Part shown: positions 37,449-43,340 of the stretch, piece after piece | Layout: each line of letters starts with the position of its first letter | How positions within the stretch are numbered: position 1 is the first letter of the stretch | IMG/VR virus record: IMGVR_UViG_3300035070_002595 | Location: 1-43,340 of that record | Reading direction: 5' to 3' (one strand) | Length of the DNA stretch: 43,340 nucleotides | DNA from: a virus | Program-made: the position numbers and the translations under genes | The notes under the pieces: generated by a model | The model's database searches: none | Told to the model about the DNA's origin: nothing | The model's input: the letters and a program-made list of their open reading frames with translations, nothing else

Positions 37449-37951
37449 GAGACATTGTAAGAAGCGGCGGGAATGTTCCAATGCGTAGAGCTGTACCGTT
37501 ATCTCATGTGGAGTTTAGTGCGCCCGGAATGCGCGATTGTGACTGGTCGCGTGATTGGGATTACGAGGAAGATTATACAGAGGATAGGACCCGTGGTTAC
37601 GAGTGGTGGCAAACTGCCGATGGGCGGGTGATGCGTATTGTGGATATGGACACCAAGCATCTTTTTAATTCCATGAAGATGCTGTTTAATCACCTTGCGC
37701 AACTATGGGGCGGGCGTCCTGTATGGTTCGAGCGCAAGTACGGTGAAGCATTTGACTTGGCTCGCAATGAGCCAGAAAGCATAGCAAGGACTATCCTCTA
37801 TATGGACGGCATTCTCGCAACGAGGACAGATTTGCCAGAGAGGTACTCGGAGCCATTGTCGGAAATGAGAAAACAGATGGTTGCGAAGGGCGCCTGTCAA
37901 GCGTTGCCAGCCCCAGTCGCACTGCCAATGCCAGCGGAGGAACAGGAATGA
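37445..37951 (+). CDS. Hypothetical protein, 168 aa
   Basis: A charged N-terminal 50 residues (Asp/Arg-rich) leads to WWQTADGRVMRIVDMDTKHL, a segment seen in uncharacterised phage proteins, then helices and a Pro/Ala-rich tail. No catalytic motif identified. Confidence 0.6.
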   Translation: MRDIVRSGGNVPMRRAVPLSHVEFSAPGMRDCDWSRDWDYEEDYTEDRTRGYEWWQTADGRVMRIVDMDTKHLFNSMKMLFNHLAQLWGGRPVWFERKYGEAFDLARNEPESIARTILYMDGILATRTDLPERYSEPLSEMRKQMVAKGACQALPAPVALPMPAEEQE

Positions 37952-38424
37952 CAAAAACAGAAGCACTCGCAAAGATCGAAGAATTGCAGAAGTACGTTGA
38001 CTCTATTCAAGAGGAGCCACAGACAGAGTCGAGGCTTGAGCAGATGTATCGGTACATTCACTTTTTAGATGGGCAATGGGCCATAGATACAGACATATGG
38101 AGCGAACACCCGATTGACCACAACCGCCTCAAGGCCGGCACAGCATTCTGGCAAGGAACACCAGCAGAACAAGATGCCGAAGCCCAAAGAGCGATCCTGC
38201 GATGTCGGTACGTTCTGGAAAACAGATGGAAGCCGAAGCAGGATCAAGAAGTGTGGTTGTGGCACTCGGACGGCAGTATTGGTAGCGACACGTTTAATTG
38301 GAGCGATCAGTGGATGGTTCGGAACCTCAACGAAGGTTACTACTCTCCATCACGAGAAGCCGCCGAAAAGCGCCGAGACGAGTTCATGTCTGCATTCCTC
38401 TATGTGCCGGAGGGTGTGAAATGA
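37948..38424 (+). CDS. Hypothetical protein, 158 aa
   Basis: A helical N-terminus and a Trp-rich centre (five Trp in a WLWHSDGSIGSDTFNW region). Not recognised. ATGA overlap at its start. No cysteine pair or membrane segment. Confidence 0.6.
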   Translation: MTKTEALAKIEELQKYVDSIQEEPQTESRLEQMYRYIHFLDGQWAIDTDIWSEHPIDHNRLKAGTAFWQGTPAEQDAEAQRAILRCRYVLENRWKPKQDQEVWLWHSDGSIGSDTFNWSDQWMVRNLNEGYYSPSREAAEKRRDEFMSAFLYVPEGVK

Positions 38425-38732
38425 GTGAGTTTCCAGAAGCGGTATGGTTGCGGATTGATGAGAATAGTGCGCTTCAGTCGATTCATGTTGTGAATTACGG
38501 TGCCCAGCTTACAACCGATCCATGCTACATCCGCACAGACCTCATTGACCAGGGCATCAAGGATGCGCTTAAGGAGCGGTGGACAGGCGTTCGCAACAAG
38601 ATCATCGACGAGCTGCAAGACCAAATCACCGACGATCAATTACAAGTAGTGTTGCAGATTATAGACGACGAGCAATGGTTCCCGGCTATTGCAGAAGCCA
38701 TCCGAAACGGAGAACAGGAGATTGAGAAGTGA
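38421..38732 (+). CDS. Hypothetical protein, 103 aa
   Basis: Starts with a short strand (AVWLRIDENSALQSI) followed by helices with an acidic end. Not recognised. Its final codons overlap a GTG start (GTGA). Confidence 0.55.
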   Translation: MSEFPEAVWLRIDENSALQSIHVVNYGAQLTTDPCYIRTDLIDQGIKDALKERWTGVRNKIIDELQDQITDDQLQVVLQIIDDEQWFPAIAEAIRNGEQEIEK

Positions 38733-39112
38733 GTAAATGTCCGAGAGGTTACGATCCGTGCCGACAAATTGGATGCTCATGCCCTATTGAGAATCAGCCA
38801 ATGGACAAGATTGATGCTGAACTCATCGCGGCAGGGATTGATCCCGAACGTTTGGCCCATGAGACTTCCGTACTGGTAAGAGTTATGAAAGAAAAGTACG
38901 AACTCCAAGCCAAACTCGACGCCGCCCTTGCAGATGCAGACCGGTTGAAGGTTGAGTTCATAACACAGCTAAATCACTGGGTTCCGGCTCTTGAGTCCTT
39001 ACAGCGTGCATTGGACGACAAGACTTACGGTGGAGGGAATGTTCCTGGAGGGTTTGCCTATCAGATGAAGGAACTGGCCGACTACCTAAGAGCAAGGGAG
39101 GCAAGTAAGTGA
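38729..39112 (+). CDS. Zinc and coiled-coil protein, 127 aa
   Basis: GTG start. The N-terminus has C4, C11, C16 and C18 in a short Cys-rich stretch, followed by a long coiled coil (residues about 45-85) and a helical end. It immediately precedes one member of the paralogue pair described at 39109; the gene preceding the second member (42552) also ends in a charged helix. Confidence 0.6.
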   Translation: MSKCPRGYDPCRQIGCSCPIENQPMDKIDAELIAAGIDPERLAHETSVLVRVMKEKYELQAKLDAALADADRLKVEFITQLNHWVPALESLQRALDDKTYGGGNVPGGFAYQMKELADYLRAREASK

Positions 39113-39423
39113 TAACAGTTGAAGTCTCTCCCACGATCATTGAGCAGATCAACGAGGAGCCAAAGACGTATTGGCTGGCAGGGCTGAAGTTCCGCGACAA
39201 CAGACCTGGCAACGGGACAATCAACGTGTACACCAGCGAGCGAGCGGCTTGGGTTGCGCGAGAGTATTGGATTGGTACGGGGATTTTCCTGCCAAATCTA
39301 AGTGCGCCCGCAGAGATCGGGGACAGGCAAGCGGCAACTGAGTTTGTGAAAGCACGCGGGGGTCATACCGTTGAAGTCCTCGACGAATCTTTTACGGTCG
39401 TGGACTCTTGGAGGGTGGAATGA
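39109..39423 (+). CDS. Paralogue A of a duplicated small protein, 104 aa
   Basis: GTG start. Strand-rich protein opening with ITVEVSPTIIEQINEEP and ending with a VLDESFTVVDSW segment. The protein at 42860 is a clear paralogue, alike over the whole length with identical ends, and the DNA around both starts is nearly identical. Function unknown. Confidence 0.65.
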   Translation: MITVEVSPTIIEQINEEPKTYWLAGLKFRDNRPGNGTINVYTSERAAWVAREYWIGTGIFLPNLSAPAEIGDRQAATEFVKARGGHTVEVLDESFTVVDSWRVE

Positions 39424-39590
39424 AGTGGTCACCAGAAGCCGTTAGAGCTTTCGATAGCTTTATAGGCGGGGTAATAGTTGGTGGTTTTGCGGTCGCGTTG
39501 TTGTTCACCGCGTGTTTCCCGCGCAATTCAAAAGAAATGGCATGGGAACAGTTGCAGTTGGCACAGAAGAACTACCTGGAGGTTAAGTGA
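39420..39590 (+). CDS. Small membrane protein, 56 aa
   Basis: Residues about 12-33 are a hydrophobic helix (SFIGGVIVGGFAVALLFTA) with a Cys right after it, so it may be anchored. ATGA overlap with paralogue A. Not recognised. Confidence 0.55.
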   Translation: MKWSPEAVRAFDSFIGGVIVGGFAVALLFTACFPRNSKEMAWEQLQLAQKNYLEVK

Positions 39591-39826
39591 TGATTGTTAT
39601 TGAGTGCGAGTGGTCTGAGAGTCCCAATAGTGGCGGGATTGTTGCCAATTGGCGCTTATGCGTTGCGGGAAGTATTATCGCGAGTGTTTGGCAAATTGAA
39701 CCGGGGAAGTGTTTCAATTGGTGTATTGACGAGGCATATACAGCCCTGCATACTGGGGGACACGAAGGGACGCTCGACGAAGCCAAAGCCGCTGTTCTTG
39801 ATGCGTTAGGAGCGAAGGAAGTATGA
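39590..39826 (+). CDS. Hypothetical protein, 78 aa
   Basis: ATG 39590 shares a base with the previous stop (TGATG) after GGAGGTTAA; a GTG at 39587 would add one residue. Beta-rich with two Trp-Cys segments. Not recognised. Confidence 0.55.
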   Translation: MIVIECEWSESPNSGGIVANWRLCVAGSIIASVWQIEPGKCFNWCIDEAYTALHTGGHEGTLDEAKAAVLDALGAKEV

Positions 39827-40077
39827 GCGCAATTCCGAAGTGGGCGCTGGGGCTTGATTGGACGGGGTGGAAGGTAGCCCAGCCGGAGGATGGCCCCGCC
39901 TATATGACGCGCACGGTCAAGGGCTTCGAGGACGTGCTGTATCAAATCAGAATTCACAAGGGCAACTACTTGGAGATATTCCTTGATGGCGCCGAAGCCG
40001 GACTGGATGCGACCTTCCCGAAGATGGAAGGCGCGTTGTCAGTTGCGAGGTCGTTCATTGAGGGGATGGGGGAATGA
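39823..40077 (+). CDS. Hypothetical protein, 84 aa
   Basis: A small alpha/beta protein with an early WTGWKVAQ stretch and a VLYQIRIHKGNYLEIF strand pair. Not recognised. ATGA overlaps at both ends. Confidence 0.55.
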   Translation: MSAIPKWALGLDWTGWKVAQPEDGPAYMTRTVKGFEDVLYQIRIHKGNYLEIFLDGAEAGLDATFPKMEGALSVARSFIEGMGE

Positions 40078-40340
40078 GCGTTTATGTTGACTTTCCAGGG
40101 CAGGTGAAGCAATCAAAGCGATATCCGTACAAATGGAGTTCGCACATGATGGCTGACTCCGAAAAAGAACTTGAGGAAATGGCAAGAGCCATCAAGCTAC
40201 GCCCCGAATGGAAGCAGGGAGGGCGTCGCATTCATTACGACATTACCCCAGCTAAACGAAAACAAGCAATTGCGCTCGGTGCAAAATGCGTTACGTCTCG
40301 TGAACTGATAACTATGTTTCCAGTTGAGGAGCAGTCATGA
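40074..40340 (+). CDS. DUF4031 protein
   Basis: 88 aa. Opening MSVYVDFPG, then SSHMMADSEKELEEMA and HYDITPAKRKQAIALGA, the conserved order of DUF4031. Members are encoded widely in phages and bacteria, often beside nucleotide-related genes; function is not known. Its stop overlaps the DUF5131 gene. Confidence 0.75.
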   Translation: MSVYVDFPGQVKQSKRYPYKWSSHMMADSEKELEEMARAIKLRPEWKQGGRRIHYDITPAKRKQAIALGAKCVTSRELITMFPVEEQS

Positions 40341-41062
40341 ATCCGTGGAAGTGGTCTGTACTCAATGCCACTCACGTCGAGAACGAAACCGCGCTGCTTC
40401 TTCCGCTCCGTAAGCGCAAGCCCACGTTCATAGCGAACATCGGCGACCTCTTTCACAAAGGCGTGCCATTTGAGTTCATCGATAAAGTGTTTGCCGTCAT
40501 GGCAATATGCCCGCAGCACACGTTCCAGATTCTCACGAAAAGACCGGAGCGAATGGCGGAGTATTTGACCAGTGAGCGAGAGAACCATAAGCGCATTGGA
40601 TACAGTGCGAACGAAGGCATCGCTCGCCCAATCAATTGGCCCCTCAAGAACGTCTGGCTCGGCACGTCCTGCGAAAACCAAGAGACAGCCGACGAGCGAA
40701 TCCCGCACCTGCTCGAATGCCCTGCCGCTGTTCGATTCCTGAGTTGTGAACCGTTGCTCGGTGAGATTGATCTGTACGATAGCCTTGACAGCGACCGAGA
40801 CAACCCATGCAAGTGTGGTGACGGTGAGTGCTCTGACTGCTGGAGTTCCCCAGCAGCTCCGACAGTCCATTGGGTCATTGTCGGCGGCGAGAGCGGCCCG
40901 AACGCTCGGCCCTGCAATCTTGATTGGATACGGTCGATTGTGCTTGACTGCAAGGCGACTGGTGTTCCGGTATTTGTCAAGCAGTTAGGCAGTCTCTACC
41001 GCGATCATCACAACATCGACGCGTTTCCAGAAGACTTGCGTGTGAGGGAGTGGCCGCGATGA
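40337..41062 (+). CDS. Gp37/Gp68 (DUF5131) family protein lacking the N-terminal cysteine cluster
   Basis: 241 aa. Conserved blocks of phage Gp37/Gp68 are all present: DLFHKGVP, ILTKRPERM, NVWLGTS, FLSCEPLLG, VIVGGESG and VFVKQLG. Full members begin about 60-90 residues earlier with a radical-SAM-type cysteine motif. Here the frame is closed by an upstream stop and no such motif exists. An internal insert holds four cysteines (CKCGDGECSDC) that may bind a metal. Function unknown. Confidence 0.75.
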   Translation: MNPWKWSVLNATHVENETALLLPLRKRKPTFIANIGDLFHKGVPFEFIDKVFAVMAICPQHTFQILTKRPERMAEYLTSERENHKRIGYSANEGIARPINWPLKNVWLGTSCENQETADERIPHLLECPAAVRFLSCEPLLGEIDLYDSLDSDRDNPCKCGDGECSDCWSSPAAPTVHWVIVGGESGPNARPCNLDWIRSIVLDCKATGVPVFVKQLGSLYRDHHNIDAFPEDLRVREWPR

Positions 41063-41169
41063 CGAGAGAACACGTGCTTCTCATCATGGGCGCGCTTTGC
41101 GTCGTCGTGTTCTACTTGCTGCTGAAAGTCAGCGCGATAGGCGAGCCACCAGAGGAAGGTGACGAATGA
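41059..41169 (+). CDS. Tiny membrane protein, 36 aa
   Basis: One hydrophobic helix (VLLIMGALCVVVFYLLL) and an acidic Pro-rich end. Coupled by ATGA at both ends. Not recognised. Confidence 0.5.
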   Translation: MTREHVLLIMGALCVVVFYLLLKVSAIGEPPEEGDE

Positions 41170-41432
41170 GCTTTATCATAACGGTTTGCGTGCCGTTTCC
41201 AGGCAAGCGATTCGGCGAGAGCGTGGAGGAATTGAAGGCGCATGGATTCCATTATGTTCCGACTCGCAAATGCTGGGTCGGAGAATACGGTGGATTCATA
41301 ACGTTCGCCATCGAGGTCGGAGAGTTCGTAGTTGACGGCACGACGCAATGCCCGTTTCCAGAGGGCTGTCCGCTTGATCAATTGCATGACCTTATTGACT
41401 CGTCATGCGACTTCAAGGCGGTAGGTAGATGA
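41166..41432 (+). CDS. Hypothetical protein, 88 aa
   Basis: The first 20 residues form a strand-turn (MSFIITVCVPFPGKRFG), followed by a helix and a beta-rich middle. Not recognised. Two Cys-Pro patterns do not make a clear zinc site. Confidence 0.55.
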   Translation: MSFIITVCVPFPGKRFGESVEELKAHGFHYVPTRKCWVGEYGGFITFAIEVGEFVVDGTTQCPFPEGCPLDQLHDLIDSSCDFKAVGR

Positions 41433-41677
41433 GTGCCTACAAGCGTTTATTCCAAGACGACATCGTAAACGCGTCTTCCGTTGAAGACTTCGCAGCCAGA
41501 TACCGCAGGCATGACCGGTATGGCGCGTTGCCTGAATCGCAGCGAGAAGCAATCCTAAGAGTGCACCGCCAGGAGATCGAAATTCACGGCATTACATGGA
41601 TTGCTGGTTATGACAGTAACACTGGGGGACTGGTTTCGTGGTCGCCAGATGACATGAAAGTGGGTGAAGATTCATGA
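41429..41677 (+). CDS. Hypothetical protein, 82 aa
   Basis: Helical first half with RYRRHDRYGALPESQREAIL, then a short strand pair with two Trp. Not recognised. ATGA overlaps at both ends. Confidence 0.55.
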   Translation: MSAYKRLFQDDIVNASSVEDFAARYRRHDRYGALPESQREAILRVHRQEIEIHGITWIAGYDSNTGGLVSWSPDDMKVGEDS

Positions 41678-42303
41678 GAAGAAAAGTGGTTATCGAAACA
41701 AACGAAGGGCCTCAAACAATTGAGGGGCTCACGGTTAGCGCAGCTCGGAAGCTGCTCGAAAAGGCGCCAGATGATTCGGTCCTCGTGTTCATGTTCGAAA
41801 TGACGCCAACCGTCAGGCGGCAAATGAACCAAGTAGACATGATGATTATGCCCGCCCATGCTGTCTACGGCGGTGACAACTCGGAGGTCTGCTGCATCGT
41901 TGGCCCAGAGATTGAGAATGCGAAGTTCGAAGATCAGTACAGATCACTTCCGCCAGAACCACCGCCCGTTGATAGAACCAACGTCTGCACAACGGACGGG
42001 CAGCCATTGGACCAACGGCCAGAAACCGACTCACCTGATGGACAGCACAAGAACTACAAAGTCCTTTGCGACGATGAAAGGGCAAAGGGTTTTGTGCGGC
42101 CCTACAGAGACGCTTACAAACACCTGAAGTGCGGAACGATCACCAGAATGGGCCCTTCGCTTTCAGGCACCTATGCCCGCGATCCCGGCTTCTACGGCCG
42201 GACGTTCTGTGCGTATTGCAAGGGGCACTTTCCCGTAGGCGACAATGGGGAGTTCCTCTGGATTGAGTCCGATGGAACCGAAGGCCCAAAGGTGGGTACG
42301 TGA
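41674..42303 (+). CDS. Phage protein with conserved C-terminal zinc domain, 209 aa
   Basis: The N-terminal 85 residues are a mixed domain. A Pro/Asp-rich linker leads to a C-terminal domain with GFVRPYRDAY, a Cys in KCGTITRM, then YARDPGFYG and CAYCKGHFPVG. This pattern belongs to a widespread uncharacterised phage family with a probable zinc site. Couples to the next gene by GTGA. Confidence 0.65.
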   Translation: MRRKVVIETNEGPQTIEGLTVSAARKLLEKAPDDSVLVFMFEMTPTVRRQMNQVDMMIMPAHAVYGGDNSEVCCIVGPEIENAKFEDQYRSLPPEPPPVDRTNVCTTDGQPLDQRPETDSPDGQHKNYKVLCDDERAKGFVRPYRDAYKHLKCGTITRMGPSLSGTYARDPGFYGRTFCAYCKGHFPVGDNGEFLWIESDGTEGPKVGT

Positions 42304-42551
42304 GGAACGGCGCTCTGACTACGGCGCGTGGCAAGTGGTGCCGATCAGGAGAGTTCGACTGCTGCAAATCGTGCGGAACGTCCGAACGGCCGCACATGGC
42401 TCTCGGCCTTTGCGAGCGATGCTATTCCAACCACGACTACCACCGCAACCGAGAAAATGAGGTTCGCAAGCGAAAGCTCAAGCGCCTCCAACAAAGAACA
42501 GGCATGGCAAAACCTGTTAAGGGCACAAGAGATATACAGGGAGGCAAGTAA
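42300..42551 (+). CDS. Single zinc-finger protein, 83 aa
   Basis: GTG start. One copy of the finger C-x2-CG-x5-H-x3-GLC-x2-C (within CCKSCGTSERPHMALGLCERC), the same unit as the triple repeat at 30131. The rest is a basic helix rich in Lys/Arg. Likely nucleic-acid binding. Confidence 0.65.
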   Translation: MRNGALTTARGKWCRSGEFDCCKSCGTSERPHMALGLCERCYSNHDYHRNRENEVRKRKLKRLQQRTGMAKPVKGTRDIQGGK

Positions 42552-42863
42552 GTGAACAGTTTAGTTGAGCGACTGAACGCCTGCGCAAACTCGAAGGATC
42601 GGAAACGGATTGCCGAAGGGCTTGCACCGTTGTTTGAAAGGGCTTGCAGTGAGGGGCTTTGGTTCAATGCCAACTATCAGAATATCTGGTTCTCGCCAAA
42701 AGAACTGATTGAGAAATTGGAAAGGGGTAACTTCTGGTGGGGAGTTGCGAACTGGGCGCTTTATCCACCATCGGCATATTTGGCCGCGAAGCAACGCGAG
42801 GTAGATGCCGCAATTCAAGAGCTATCAGAAGCGCAAGAGCGGATCGGGAGGGAAAGTAAGTGA
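42552..42863 (+). CDS. Hypothetical protein, 103 aa
   Basis: GTG start after GGGAGGCAAGTAA. Helical ends with a Trp/Phe-rich middle (NIWFSPKELIEKL, NFWWGVANWAL). Not recognised. It precedes paralogue B as the 127-aa gene precedes paralogue A. Confidence 0.6.
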   Translation: MNSLVERLNACANSKDRKRIAEGLAPLFERACSEGLWFNANYQNIWFSPKELIEKLERGNFWWGVANWALYPPSAYLAAKQREVDAAIQELSEAQERIGRESK

Positions 42864-43177
42864 TAACAGTTGAAGTCTCTCCAACCATCATAGAGCAGAT
42901 CAACGAGGAGCCTGTAACGTATTGGCGGGCAGGGCTGAAGTTCGCAAATGACAATCAGCATCGCTGTGGAATCGTAAACGTTTATCACAGCGAAACTGCG
43001 GCGTGGATTGCACGAGAGTCGCGCCTTGCAGCTGGTTACTTCGTACCTCTCCTAAGCGCACCAGAAGAAATTGGGGACAGGCAAGCCGTCAACAACCAGG
43101 CCAAAACAAGGGGGTGCCACACGGTTCAAGTCCTCGACGAAACTCTGACGGTCGTGGACTCTTGGAGTGTGGAATGA
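42860..43177 (+). CDS. Paralogue B of a duplicated small protein, 105 aa
   Basis: Same opening (ITVEVSPTIIEQINEEP) and same closing VVDSW block as the protein at 39109, with a divergent middle. The copies lie 3.75 kb apart in the same orientation, so an ancestral segment duplication is likely. Function unknown. Confidence 0.65.
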   Translation: MITVEVSPTIIEQINEEPVTYWRAGLKFANDNQHRCGIVNVYHSETAAWIARESRLAAGYFVPLLSAPEEIGDRQAVNNQAKTRGCHTVQVLDETLTVVDSWSVE

Positions 43178-43293
43178 ACCGCCTGCTTTGCTTCTTTGGT
43201 TTGCACGCCTGGGTAGGTTTTGACACTTCCGTATTCAAGGGGACGGCCTACTACCTATTCGGCGTGAAGTACATGATGCGCCACGACCCGTAG
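43174..43293 (+). CDS. Short protein, 39 aa, at the contig junction
   Basis: The ATG overlaps the preceding stop (ATGA). Hydrophobic first third (LLCFFGLHAW) and a mostly aromatic, basic tail. Its stop lies inside the terminal repeat, so on the circle it is followed 16 nt later by the gene at 47. Not recognised. Confidence 0.5.
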   Translation: MNRLLCFFGLHAWVGFDTSVFKGTAYYLFGVKYMMRHDP

Positions 43294-43340
43294 CAAAGAT
43301 GAGTAGCAAATGAACGTAGATGAAAATACCGCGGAATTTG
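43264..43340. repeat. 77-bp terminal direct repeat, copy 2
   Basis: Exact copy of 1-77, marking the overlap of a circular assembly. It includes GTAGCAA repeat copy 1 a second time (43290-43318 in this numbering). Confidence 0.9.

Noticed and set aside
28925-43293. A recombinase, transposase or CRISPR array
   Set aside because: Checked for because of the tRNA-like block. No 300-500-aa protein with recombinase motifs, no terminal inverted repeats with a transposase, and no regularly spaced direct repeats with spacers were seen.

Overview
The window is a complete circular tailed-phage genome of 43,263 bp, opened inside the right-hand gene cluster. The first 77 bases recur exactly as the last 77, so the two ends are one place. 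Evidence for a siphovirus with an HK97-type head: a minus-strand run from 24.9 kb down to 3.3 kb holds, in order, small and large terminase, portal, SppA-type head protease, HK97-fold capsid, head-tail connectors, tail tube, frameshifted tail-assembly chaperones, tape measure, and large tail-tip and receptor-binding proteins. The host cannot be named. A phage gene with a signal peptide and an outer-membrane-like C-terminus, and an endolysin of the L-Ala-D-Glu peptidase type, fit a diderm host.

Layout. (1) 34.7 kb through the circular junction to 3.2 kb, plus strand: about 35 small, tightly overlapping genes (ATGA/GTGA junctions), many zinc-binding, with an RlmN-like radical SAM protein, a DUF4031 protein and an N-truncated Gp37/Gp68 (DUF5131) protein. 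Inside this arm, at 704-745, lies the 3' half of a tRNA-Gln-like gene beside copies of a GTAGCAA repeat; it looks like an attP, although no integrase is recognisable. (2) 3.2-3.35 kb: two hairpin terminators between converging operons. (3) 3.3-24.9 kb, minus strand: virion genes, interrupted by a TPR-glycosyltransferase in the connector block and by a plus-strand zinc-ribbon/membrane gene with its own promoter between tape measure and tail tip. (4) 24.9-25.5 kb: a control region with repeated 17-bp sites and two small plus-strand genes whose start codons sit 6 nt after a TATAAT box. (5) 25.6-34.6 kb, minus strand: an HTH protein, an OB-fold/SSB-like protein, a NinG/HNH-like protein, a DUF1376 replication protein and a probable helicase loader, zinc-finger proteins, then endolysin and small membrane proteins (lysis), a Myb-like/metallophosphoesterase fusion, and a secreted barrel-like protein.

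How it works together (inference). Divergent transcription from about 34.6-34.7 kb drives replication and lysis genes leftward and the host-interaction arm rightward. A second divergent region at 24.95-25.01 kb drives the virion operon. Start codons placed 6-8 nt after -10-like boxes suggest that some small genes are read from leaderless mRNAs, while most others have Shine-Dalgarno sites or are translationally coupled. Many small genes have no recognisable family and are described only by visible features.
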